From assembly GCA_014796735.1 (NCBI GenBank), contig JAAVIG010000125.1, forward strand, positions 1 to 9,880: a DNA stretch of 9,880 bases, read 5' to 3'. Origin of the DNA: Oscillospiraceae bacterium. GTDB lineage: Bacteria; Bacillota; Clostridia; Oscillospirales; Ruminococcaceae. The notes beneath the pieces are model-generated. The model ran no database searches. It was not told where the DNA came from and worked only from the letters and a program-made list of their open reading frames with translations. Positions 1 to 6,016 of this stretch are shown here, piece after piece. A program made the translations under genes and the position numbers. How positions within the stretch are numbered: position 1 is the stretch's first letter; every line of letters starts with the position of its first letter.

Positions 1-2
1 GC

Positions 3-1622
3 TACGATTTTATCACCCTCAACGGCAGCTGGGCAAGAGAGCGTATTATCGAGCGCTCCGAACTGCACCACGGCAAGCAGGGCGTTGACTCGATAAAGGG
101 CGAATCCTCACATCAGAATAACCCGTTTATGGCGCTTGTTTCTCATAATGCGGACGAGGATACGGGTGAGGCCTACGGCTTTAATTTTGTTTACAGCGGA
201 AACTTTTTCGCACAGGCTGAGGTCACTCAGAACAAGTATACAAGAGCGGTGATGGGAATAAACCATTTTGACTTTAACTGGCTTCTTGAGGAAGGCGAGG
301 AATTTGTCGCCCCCGAGGTGGTAATGGTTTATTCCGATGAGGGTATCGGCAAGATGTCCCGCACCTTCCATGACCTGTACCGTAAGCATCTTATCCGAGG
401 CGAGTACAAAGACAAGCGCCGTCCCATACTTATCAACAACTGGGAGGCAACATATTTTGGCTTTGATACCGATAAGCTTATTGATATAGCAAAGGAAGCT
501 TCAAAGCTTGGCATTGAGATGCTTGTTATGGACGACGGCTGGTTCGGTCACAGAGATTCCGACAACAGCTCGCTGGGCGATTGGTTTGTCTATGAAAAAA
601 AGCTTAAAGGCGGTTTGAAGTACCTTGTTGATGAGGTAAACAAGCTTGGCATGAAATTCGGGATATGGTTCGAACCCGAGATGATCTCGCCTGACAGTGA
701 GCTGTATAAGAAGCATCCCGAATGGGCGATCCAGATCCAAGGCAGAGAGATGACCATGTCCCGTGAACAATACGTTCTCGATTACTCCAACAAGGAGGTT
801 CGTGACTGTATTTACGGAATGATGAAAAATATCCTCGACAGCGCTAATATTGAATACATCAAGTGGGATATGAACCGTCAGTTAACGGAGGTCGGATCGA
901 CATCACTGCCTAAAGATCGTCAGCGTGAGCTTTGGCATAGATACGTTCTCGGAGTTTATGACCTGATGAACAGACTTACAAACGACTACCCGCATATTCT
1001 TTTGGAAAATTGCTCAGGCGGCGGCGCAAGGTTTGATCCGGGCATGCTCTATTACTCGCCGCAAATTTGGTGCTCCGATGATACCGATGCTATCGAACGC
1101 CTTAAGATCCAGCATGGTACATCTATATGTTACCCTGCCTCGGCTATGGGCGCACACGTTTCGGACTGCCCCAACCACACGGTAGGACGTTCCACACCGT
1201 TCGCAACAAGAGGCAATGTTGCAATGGTGGGAACCTTCGGTTACGAGCTTGATGTAACAAGGATTCCGCAGGAGGACAGAGAAGCAATTCCCCGTCAGAT
1301 CGAACAGTTCAACAAGTACAATCCTATTGTCCGTACAGGCGATCAATACCGCATAGGCAATGTTTTTGAGGATAATATGTGGGACGCGTGGATGTTTGTT
1401 GCAAAGGACAAATCCGAGGCGGTGTTTACATTTGTTCAGGTGCTTGGCAGACCCAATTACCGCAGCAGACGAATCAAGCTGAAGGGACTTGACCCCGACG
1501 CTTGTTATAAAAATACGGAAACAGGCGAAGTGCACAGCGGTAACGCGCTTATGAATATGGGAATATTTCTGAAGCTTGACGGAGATTTTACATCAAAGAT
1601 TTTACACTTTGTAAAACAGTGA
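3..1622 (+). CDS. Alpha-galactosidase, GH36 family (5' partial)
   Basis: This enzyme hydrolyses terminal alpha-1,6-linked galactose from raffinose-family sugars and galactomannan side chains. The reading frame is already open at base 3, so the start lies before the window. 539 residues are visible; the usual clostridial/bacillar GH36 enzyme has about 730, so roughly 190 N-terminal residues (most of the beta-sandwich domain) are missing. Landmarks, numbered from the first visible codon, are ITLNGSWARER near the start, DDGWFG at 177-182, EPEMISPDSELY from 224, the nucleophile motif KWDMNR with Asp289, ENCSGGG at 335-341, and the acid/base motif CSDDTDAIERLKIQ with Asp359. The 70-residue spacing between the two catalytic Asp residues is what I recall for the Geobacillus enzymes. 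No signal peptide can be judged because the N-terminus is absent; homologues are usually cytoplasmic. The gene ends with TGA and has no convincing terminator of its own. The family call is very secure; exact substrate preference is not. Confidence 0.96.
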   Translation, partial: YDFITLNGSWARERIIERSELHHGKQGVDSIKGESSHQNNPFMALVSHNADEDTGEAYGFNFVYSGNFFAQAEVTQNKYTRAVMGINHFDFNWLLEEGEEFVAPEVVMVYSDEGIGKMSRTFHDLYRKHLIRGEYKDKRRPILINNWEATYFGFDTDKLIDIAKEASKLGIEMLVMDDGWFGHRDSDNSSLGDWFVYEKKLKGGLKYLVDEVNKLGMKFGIWFEPEMISPDSELYKKHPEWAIQIQGREMTMSREQYVLDYSNKEVRDCIYGMMKNILDSANIEYIKWDMNRQLTEVGSTSLPKDRQRELWHRYVLGVYDLMNRLTNDYPHILLENCSGGGARFDPGMLYYSPQIWCSDDTDAIERLKIQHGTSICYPASAMGAHVSDCPNHTVGRSTPFATRGNVAMVGTFGYELDVTRIPQEDREAIPRQIEQFNKYNPIVRTGDQYRIGNVFEDNMWDAWMFVAKDKSEAVFTFVQVLGRPNYRSRRIKLKGLDPDACYKNTETGEVHSGNALMNMGIFLKLDGDFTSKILHFVKQ

Positions 1623-1716
1623 AAATTGTTTATCAAATCGCACGATTTATAAATAAGGTAAAATTAAAAAAACATGTGCAGTACAAAACTTAAGCTTTTA
1701 TTGTAAAGCCGATACT

Positions 1717-1746
1717 TTGTTATCTCTAAAACTTTTGTAAAATAAT
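1717..1746 (+). promoter_or_regulatory. Candidate sigma-A promoter for the structured RNA
   Basis: TTGTTA (1717-1722) resembles a -35 box, and AATAAT (1741-1746) lies 18 bases downstream as a -10 box. An overlapping TAAAAT (1738-1743) is an alternative -10 with a tight spacer of 15. Transcription would begin near 1752-1755, just where the run of hairpins starts. The match is moderate, and the surrounding AT-rich DNA makes chance matches easy. Confidence 0.4.
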
Positions 1747-1750
1747 TGAA

Positions 1751-1965
1751 GTTTCCGTCCGGAGACCGGTGCTAAGCGTCGGTCTCTTGCCCTTCTTCAA
1801 AGGGTAGTGGATTTCCACGGAGCAGAAGCCTAAGAGTTTCTCGCTGAGCGCCAAACTCGCTTTGGCCGCTGCCCGCAGTCAGCGGAAGCCCTTAGCCGAA
1901 GGTCGCTCCGAAAAGGACGCGAACAAGAGGGAAAGCCCTGCAAGAGAGGGCTTTCCCTCTTTATA
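1751..1965 (+). ncRNA. Structured non-coding RNA, possibly raiA-type
   Basis: This stretch of about 210 bases has no credible coding frame, is GC-richer than the DNA around it, and folds into many local helices: GAGACCG/CGGTCTC (1762-1768 with 1780-1786), CCCTT/AAGGG (1790-1794 with 1800-1804), GTGG/CCAC (1807-1810 with 1815-1818), GAGTTT/AAACTC (1834-1839 with 1853-1858), CTAAG/CTTAG (1830-1834 with 1891-1895; competes with the previous one by one base) and CCGCTG/CAGCGG (1866-1871 with 1880-1885). GTCC (1757-1760) can close the whole with GGAC (1915-1918). It ends in an intrinsic terminator. Size, multi-branched shape and host group fit the raiA RNA motif known from Firmicutes and Actinobacteria, and some segments look familiar to me from that motif. 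I could not align it, so the family name is a hypothesis. A different conserved RNA or a long structured leader of the sigma factor gene remains possible. That a structured RNA exists here is better supported than its identity. Confidence 0.6.
1925..1964 (+). terminator. Intrinsic terminator with perfect 15-bp stem
   Basis: AAGAGGGAAAGCCCT (1925-1939) pairs perfectly with AGGGCTTTCCCTCTT (1947-1961) across a 7-base loop. The tail is short (CTCTTTAT), so the T-run overlaps the 3' arm. It most likely ends the structured RNA, and any read-through from the alpha-galactosidase gene. The symmetric stem could also act weakly on the minus strand, but no minus-strand gene needs it. Confidence 0.8.
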
Positions 1966-2058
1966 CCAAGCACTTGTTTTCCTGCGTGGTTTACCTAATC
2001 TACCTTTATGAGTTTTGCTCAAGGCTAGGCAATTATAGATATAAGGAGGTGTATAAAC

Positions 2059-2814
2059 ATGGATCAAAAGGAAGTAAAAAATACGCTAATGCTTATAAAA
2101 CAGCATAAATCGGAGGGCTTCGATATTCTTTATAATAAATATTTCCGTTTTATGTTCGGTATCGCTTACTCCGTACTTAATAAAGAAAGCGATTGCTATG
2201 ATGTTATCCAAAACGTAATGCTGCGGTTATATACAATGGATGAGCGGCTGTTTCCGAACGATCATGAGGCGGCATGGCTTCATACGGTCGTAAAAAACGA
2301 AGCGCTCATGTATCTCCGCAGGGAAAAGCAGACCGTACCTCTCGATGAGGCGCAGGAGCTTCCCGAGCAAGACCTTGAGATCGAGGATTTTGTTGATATG
2401 GACTCGTTTAATTCTATGACAGCGTCTCTTAACAATAAGCAAAAACAAATAGTCTCTATGAAAGTGCTTGGCGGCATGACGCACAAAGAAATCGCAAAGG
2501 TCCTGTCAATGCCCATCGGAACGGTCCAATGGATATACAATATGTCTGTCAAAAAACTGCGCCGCGTGCTTGGTGCGATCGCAGGCTTTATTCTCTTTTT
2601 CGGAGCCGGCTTTGCATATAATCTCGTCAAACATATTTCAATTACACCGGAAGACGGTCAAATGGACGCCATGGAATTTGACCCTGAACCCGTAGGAATA
2701 TCGCCGTGGCTGATCATATTCGGAGCATTGCTGTTGTTATCGATAGCCGCTTTTGTGATTTTTTTAAATTTTTCCGACAAATTGCCAACAAAACGGAAAC
2801 AAAACCGCATCTAA
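2059..2814 (+). CDS. ECF-like sigma-70 factor with C-terminal transmembrane pair
   Basis: This 251-residue protein is an RNA polymerase sigma factor of the extracytoplasmic-function type. Region 2 spans about 20-90 (YNKYFRFMFGIAYSVL, then DVIQNVMLRLY, then AWLHTVVKNEALMYLRRE). Region 4 spans about 122-168, with the helix-turn-helix MTHKEIAKVLSMPIGTVQW. Unlike an ordinary ECF factor of about 160-190 residues, it continues into a hydrophobic helix (about 169-190), an acidic loop of roughly 20 residues (TPEDGQMDAMEFDPEPV), a second hydrophobic helix (about 213-237) and a basic tail (KRKQNR). The positive-inside rule puts the sigma domains and the tail in the cytoplasm and the acidic loop outside. 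A strong AAGGAGGT at 2042-2049 fixes the start. A lipoprotein gene follows after 47 bases with no terminator between, so the two are probably one operon. No separate anti-sigma gene is visible. The sigma call is secure; that the fused membrane part controls sigma activity is inference. Confidence 0.9.
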   Translation: MDQKEVKNTLMLIKQHKSEGFDILYNKYFRFMFGIAYSVLNKESDCYDVIQNVMLRLYTMDERLFPNDHEAAWLHTVVKNEALMYLRREKQTVPLDEAQELPEQDLEIEDFVDMDSFNSMTASLNNKQKQIVSMKVLGGMTHKEIAKVLSMPIGTVQWIYNMSVKKLRRVLGAIAGFILFFGAGFAYNLVKHISITPEDGQMDAMEFDPEPVGISPWLIIFGALLLLSIAAFVIFLNFSDKLPTKRKQNRI

Positions 2815-2861
2815 TATACAGAAACCTAAAATAATATATCTATTACAAGGAGGAATACAAA

Positions 2862-3629
2862 ATGAAAAAAGGTTTTCTGTTATTTTTGATCGGAGCGGTG
2901 CTTACCGCATCTTTTGTCGGGTGTTCAGATCAGAAGAGCGTATCGGACAGCGAAAGCGGGATCTCCGCCCCCTCGGAACCCGCAAAGGACGACGGCAGGG
3001 ACGAAAACGACAAGCCTTCGACTTTGATATTCGACTTTGAGGACGAAGACTGCGGCTTTGTTCCGATCTTTTCCGATTACCCGGATTCAGAGGGTGTGGA
3101 AGAATTCTACGAATTCAAGCATGAGCACTGCGAAATTCCGATCTCCGAAGCGGGCAAAGGGCTGTTTATCTCCGGCAATAATCACAGCGACGATCTCTTT
3201 ATGGGATACTGCAAAAAAATAGACGGACTTGTCGGCGGTCAGAATTATGAATTCAGCATAAAGTTTAAAATAGCTACCAATGTGTCCGGAGGTATGTTTG
3301 GCGTTGGCGGCTCCCCCGGAGAATCGGTCTATATAAAAAGCGGCATTGCTGCTGTAAAACCGGAAAACTCGGTTGATGATATTGGATATTTCAGACTCAA
3401 TATAGATGGCGGGCATCAGGGCGAGAGCGGGAAGGATATGAAGGCTGTCGGTAATATGGCAAAGCAGGACGAGATGAATCCCGACGGTTATGACTTCAAT
3501 GTATATGAGCTGACCGTCAGTGCCGCCGCGAATGAGAACGGAGAAGTGTATCTTATTATCGGCACCGATTCGGGATTTGAATCGACTACGGCATATTACA
3601 TTGACGATGTTGAATTGGGTTGGAAGTAA
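2862..3629 (+). CDS. Secreted lipoprotein with beta-sandwich-like domain, function unknown
   Basis: This 255-residue exported lipoprotein begins MKKGFLLFLIGAVLTASFVGC. The lipobox FVGC puts the lipidated cysteine at residue 21, so the mature protein should sit on the outer face of the membrane. Residues 22-54 form a low-complexity, acidic, Ser/Pro-rich linker. Residues 55-255 form one domain opening with IFDFEDEDCGF and closing with AYYIDDVELGW, a strand pattern common in jelly-roll carbohydrate-binding and other galactose-binding-like modules. I see no catalytic motif and cannot name a family. AAGGAGG at 2847-2853, 8 bases before ATG, fixes the start. It lies 47 bases after the membrane-anchored sigma factor gene and probably shares its transcript. 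It could therefore be the extracellular partner of the sigma factor or an effector under its control; ligand binding is a guess from the fold pattern. Confidence 0.85.
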   Translation: MKKGFLLFLIGAVLTASFVGCSDQKSVSDSESGISAPSEPAKDDGRDENDKPSTLIFDFEDEDCGFVPIFSDYPDSEGVEEFYEFKHEHCEIPISEAGKGLFISGNNHSDDLFMGYCKKIDGLVGGQNYEFSIKFKIATNVSGGMFGVGGSPGESVYIKSGIAAVKPENSVDDIGYFRLNIDGGHQGESGKDMKAVGNMAKQDEMNPDGYDFNVYELTVSAAANENGEVYLIIGTDSGFESTTAYYIDDVELGWK

Positions 3630-3634
3630 TTTCG

Positions 3635-3769
3635 CGCTTTAGAACCTGTCTTGCCGCACCGGAAGAACGGATAAACGAATATCCCCTGGAGATCTTTAAA
3701 TTTGATACGGCGGATTCAAGGTTTAATGAGGAAATGAAAAGCTTTGTGCCAAATGCAAAAATATTTTAA
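3635..3769 (+). pseudogene. Coding-like C-terminal fragment of an unrecognised gene
   Basis: Directly after the lipoprotein, but in another frame, a stretch reads like real protein: LAAPEERINEYPLEIFKF, then DTADSRFNEEMKSFVPNAKI, ending in TAA at 3767-3769. It has no start codon with a ribosome binding site. The ordered, charge-balanced composition suggests the tail of a lost gene left behind by a rearrangement. I do not recognise the family. It could be a chance open stretch of about 40 codons. Confidence 0.35.
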
Positions 3770-3786
3770 TATAACGGAAAATTTGC

Positions 3787-3815
3787 TTGAAATTCCTCAG
3801 GCTTTTCAGTATAAT
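3787..3815 (+). promoter_or_regulatory. Consensus sigma-A promoter for the AraC/GyrI-like gene
   Basis: TTGAAA (3787-3792, 5 of 6) and TATAAT (3810-3815, 6 of 6) are separated by exactly 17 bases. Transcription should start near 3822, giving a leader of about 140 bases before the AraC-type gene. This is the best promoter match in the window. The region is AT-rich, so it still needs transcript evidence. Confidence 0.65.
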
Positions 3816-3834
3816 ATAAAAAGTTATAAAGCGG

Positions 3835-3882
3835 AAAGAGAATCGAATACCCGCCTCTCTTTTTTGTGCAAGGATAGAGAGG
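3835..3882 (+). promoter_or_regulatory. Possible attenuator in the leader: two mutually exclusive hairpins
   Basis: AAAGAGA (3835-3841) can pair with TCTCTTT (3856-3862), followed at once by more T, which resembles a weak intrinsic terminator. The same 3' strand, as CCTCTCT (3854-3860), can instead pair with AGAGAGG (3876-3882), which would break the first hairpin. It lies between the predicted transcription start and the AraC-type gene. The stems are short (7 bp) with loops of 14-15 bases. The first hairpin may simply be a terminator for whatever lies upstream. Confidence 0.35.
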
Positions 3883-3963
3883 AAAAATTTAAGAATAAGT
3901 CTTATAATAAAAAGGCAAATTTATGTCAATAAAGCACAATATGTGCGGATAAGGAGGTATCTC

Positions 3964-4815
3964 ATGGAATGGGTTGAAAGATTAAACCAAAGCATGAATT
4001 ATATTGAGGAACATTTGACGGGCGAAATTGACTATGAACAGCTTGGACGAATCGCCTGCTGCTCCGCCTATCACTATCAGAGGATGTTTACTTATATGGC
4101 AGGTATCACTCTGGCAGAGTATATCCGAAGACGAAAAATGTCTTTAGCTGCAGTAGACCTGCAGGGCGGGAATGAACGTATCATTGACATTGCAGAGAAG
4201 TACGGCTATCATTCCCCGACCGCATTTAACAGGGCGTTCAGATCCTTTCACGGTATGGCCCCCTCGTCTGTAAAAGACGAGGGCGTATCCGTGAAATCTT
4301 TTTCCCCCATTGTGTTTAAAATCACTGTAAAAGGAGCAGCAGAAATGAATTATAAAATCGAAACAAAAAAAGCATTCCGCATTATTGGCCTATCCGCACC
4401 GCTCGATAAGAAAATCGAGAATAATTTTATGATTGTGCCGGCGATGTGGCAGGAAGCGTCCGTAAACGGAACAATACAGAAATTGGCGGGAATGATGGAT
4501 ATGCCGCCATTGGGACTTTTGGGCGTAAGTGCCTGCAATGATGAGGAACAATGGAAATATTTTATTGCCGTTTCCAGTACAAAAGCAAGCGGTGAGTTTG
4601 AAGAATATACCGTGCCCGCGTCTACTTGGGCGATCTTTTCCGGAACGGGTACAAATCAGTCAATACAGGAATTGGAGCAGCGGATTATAACAGAGTGGCT
4701 TCCGACCTCGGGATATGAATATGCCAACGCTCCCGATATTGAGGTTTACTTAAATCCCGACCCACAGAACGCACAATATGAGGTATGGATACCCGTTGAA
4801 AAGAAAAAGGACTAA
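3964..4815 (+). CDS. AraC-family regulator with C-terminal GyrI-like effector domain
   Basis: This 283-residue cytoplasmic transcription regulator has its DNA-binding domain first. Residues 1-105 carry the two AraC helix-turn-helix units, the first around DYEQLGRIACCSAYHYQRMF and the second around IIDIAEKYGYHSPTAFNRAF, followed by the typical FHGMAPSS. Residues 128-283 form a GyrI-like small-molecule binding domain ending in YEVWIPVEKK. The order and length match the Rob-type group, whose members sense hydrophobic or cationic compounds and often control efflux or detoxification genes; the ligand here is unknown. The start at 3964 is chosen because AAGGAGG (3951-3957) lies 6 bases before it; an upstream in-frame ATG at 3943 overlaps no such site. 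A consensus promoter lies about 150 bases upstream. An internal ribosome binding site precedes Met128 (separate entry). The stop codon overlaps the first base of a large palindrome. No efflux pump gene is adjacent. Confidence 0.93.
   Translation: MEWVERLNQSMNYIEEHLTGEIDYEQLGRIACCSAYHYQRMFTYMAGITLAEYIRRRKMSLAAVDLQGGNERIIDIAEKYGYHSPTAFNRAFRSFHGMAPSSVKDEGVSVKSFSPIVFKITVKGAAEMNYKIETKKAFRIIGLSAPLDKKIENNFMIVPAMWQEASVNGTIQKLAGMMDMPPLGLLGVSACNDEEQWKYFIAVSSTKASGEFEEYTVPASTWAIFSGTGTNQSIQELEQRIITEWLPTSGYEYANAPDIEVYLNPDPQNAQYEVWIPVEKKKD
4331..4347 (+). promoter_or_regulatory. Internal ribosome binding site and ATG inside the AraC/GyrI-like gene
   Basis: AAGGAG (4331-4336) stands 8 bases before an in-frame ATG at 4345, which is Met128 of the regulator. 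Starting here would give a separate 156-residue GyrI-like domain, close to the size of stand-alone GyrI/SbmC proteins, with the boundary falling exactly between the two domains. Use of this start is inferred, not shown. Confidence 0.4.
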
Positions 4816-4870
4816 TACTAATTTCCGATCAAAGTACAGACAAATTTTGCTGTCGATCGTAAATTAGTAT
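4815..4870 (+). repeat. 56-bp imperfect palindrome (first of an adjacent pair)
   Basis: ATACTAATTT (4815-4824) is matched by AAATTAGTAT (4861-4870). Further in, CGATC (4826-4830) pairs with GATCG (4855-4859), and ACAG (4836-4839) with CTGT (4850-4853), around a centre with CAAATTTTG. It begins at the last base of the AraC-type gene's stop codon. There is no T-run after it, so it is not a standard terminator, although the hairpin could protect the 3' end of the message. Confidence 0.65.
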
Positions 4871-4880
4871 TTAGGGTGTA

Positions 4881-4935
4881 ATTCTCAATCATCTTGCAGA
4901 CCCTGTAAAATTTTGTCTACAAGATGATTGAGAAT
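4881..4935 (+). repeat. 55-bp near-perfect palindrome (second of the pair)
   Basis: ATTCTCAATCATCTTG (4881-4896) is the exact reverse complement of CAAGATGATTGAGAAT (4920-4935). After one C/A mismatch the pairing continues for four more bases (CAGAC/GTCTA), giving a 21-base stem with a 13-base loop containing AAAATTTT. It ends 9 bases before the ribosome binding site of the next gene. Its central part (CAGAC ... AAATTTTG) resembles that of the palindrome 10 bases upstream, while the outer arms differ. It may be a regulatory hairpin, an operator or a mobile-element remnant. Confidence 0.8.
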
Positions 4936-4954
4936 CAGTATAACGGAGGAACTT

Positions 4955-5431
4955 ATGGACGAGAAATTTAATATGTTTATGGAAACAGTTGACGAGCGTT
5001 TCCGCAGCTTTGTAAGTCAAATCAACGAGTATTTGACAGAGAACGGCTGTAAATGTGATATAAAACTGCAAAAAAGCGGATACGTTGTGTCCTATGTGTT
5101 AAACAGCAGCAAAAAGACTTTAGCAACATTTGTATCCCGAAAAACGGGTATGAAACTCCACATTTATCCCGAACATATACAGGAATATCAGAGCTTTCTC
5201 GATACGCTCCCCGAAAAGATAAAAAAAGAGATCAAGAAAGCGTCTGTCTGCAAACGGCTTGTCAATCCCAATGACTGTAATCCAAAATGTGTAATGGGAT
5301 ATACCTTTGCGCTGGACGGCGAGCAGTATCAGAAATGCCGTTACATGGCGTTTCAGCCTGCATTGAGCGAGAAAAACAATCCGTACATAAAGCAGTTTTT
5401 GGAAAAAGAATTGCGGGCAGGTGCCGATTAA
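4955..5431 (+). CDS. Cysteine-rich conserved hypothetical protein
   Basis: This is a 158-residue cytoplasmic protein without signal peptide or membrane segment. I do not recognise a named family, although the overall pattern looks like a conserved clostridial protein and distantly resembles small DUF1801/YjbR-like domains. It has six cysteines: CKC at 32-34 and a cluster Cys99, Cys108, Cys112 and Cys128, in VCKRLVNPNDCNPKCVMGY and QKCRYMAF. The spacing C-x8-C-x3-C-x15-C would suit a metal site or a redox pair, but this is inference. The start at 4955 is chosen because GGAGG at 4945-4949 stands 5 bases before it; the in-frame ATG at 4928 lies inside the palindrome arm and has no site. The stop overlaps the start of the following acetyltransferase gene (TAATG), so the two are translationally coupled and probably work together. 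Confidence 0.75.
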   Translation: MDEKFNMFMETVDERFRSFVSQINEYLTENGCKCDIKLQKSGYVVSYVLNSSKKTLATFVSRKTGMKLHIYPEHIQEYQSFLDTLPEKIKKEIKKASVCKRLVNPNDCNPKCVMGYTFALDGEQYQKCRYMAFQPALSEKNNPYIKQFLEKELRAGAD

Positions 5432-5937
5432 TGGTTACATTTAAAAATTTGGAAATTGGAGATATTGAAGGTTTTTGGAGCTTTCTGAATACTCTTGACG
5501 CTGAAACAAATTATATGATGTACGAGCCGAATGAAAGAGAACAATGTACCGATATTCAGGAATTGAGAGACGATATTCAAAGGAACGTGATCAACGGAAA
5601 CGATTTCCTGCAAATTGCGTCGGAAAATAATAAAATCATAGGATATATACGGGCGGAGAGAGGAAAATTTAATAGGATTTTTCATACTGCGTATATTGTC
5701 ATAGGCATATTAAAGGCTCACAGCGGAAAAGGTATCGGTACGGCTTTCTTTGAAAATTTGGATAAGTGGGCTGAAGAAAACGGTATCGTTCGTTTGGAGC
5801 TTACGGTTGAATGTCACAACGAAGCGGCAAGGCATTTATATGAAAAAAGCGGTTTTCTAATTGAAGGAATAAGAGCAAGATCGATGCTTGTTGAAGGAGT
5901 TTTTGTTGACGAGTATTATATGGCAAAAATTCTGTAA
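5431..5937 (+). CDS. GNAT-family N-acetyltransferase
   Basis: This 168-residue cytoplasmic enzyme transfers the acetyl group of acetyl-CoA to an amine. The acetyl-CoA pyrophosphate loop is visible as AHSGKGIGTAFF (about 96-107), preceded by the strand TAYIVIGIL. The later motif LTVECHNEAARHLYEKSGF (124-142), followed by EGIRAR, resembles the RimJ/RimL and spermidine acetyltransferase groups. The substrate cannot be told from sequence: ribosomal protein N-termini, polyamines or aminoglycoside-like amines are all possible. The start is the ATG at 5431, which shares one base with the upstream stop codon (TAATG). The ribosome binding site is weak, so reinitiation after the cysteine-rich protein is the likely mode. 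An upstream in-frame start would overlap that gene heavily and adds 48 residues not typical of the family. Confidence 0.92.
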   Translation: MVTFKNLEIGDIEGFWSFLNTLDAETNYMMYEPNEREQCTDIQELRDDIQRNVINGNDFLQIASENNKIIGYIRAERGKFNRIFHTAYIVIGILKAHSGKGIGTAFFENLDKWAEENGIVRLELTVECHNEAARHLYEKSGFLIEGIRARSMLVEGVFVDEYYMAKIL

Positions 5938-6016
5938 ATTCCGATTTATCGTGCAGATATTGGAAAACTGTAAAAAACATAGCGGCATATGGAAATTTAT
6001 CGGAGGGAGCAGCTTT

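Noticed and set aside
1014..1535. Long minus-strand frame of 173 codons inside the alpha-galactosidase gene
   Set aside because: It is antisense to a clearly conserved enzyme; its cysteine-rich, patternless translation is a shadow of codon usage on the other strand.
1635..1648. Small hairpin AAATC/GATTT after the alpha-galactosidase stop
   Set aside because: Five AT-rich pairs with no T-run are too weak for an intrinsic terminator.
1879..2067. Minus-strand frame of 62 codons across the structured RNA
   Set aside because: It covers the terminator stem and the ribosome binding site of the sigma gene, and its translation shows no domain pattern.
3744..3932. A 62-codon frame on the + strand before the AraC-type gene
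   Set aside because: It starts at TTG without a ribosome binding site, overlaps the promoter and hairpin region, and is rich in Lys/Asn/Ser as expected of AT-rich non-coding DNA.
4815..4935. Reading the twin palindromes as classical integron attC sites
   Set aside because: The RYYYAAC/GTTRRRY ends are not present and no integrase is visible; they are kept only as unexplained palindromes.
4928..4954. Earlier ATG for the cysteine-rich protein
   Set aside because: It lies within the palindrome arm without a ribosome binding site, whereas ATG 4955 has GGAGG 5 bases upstream.
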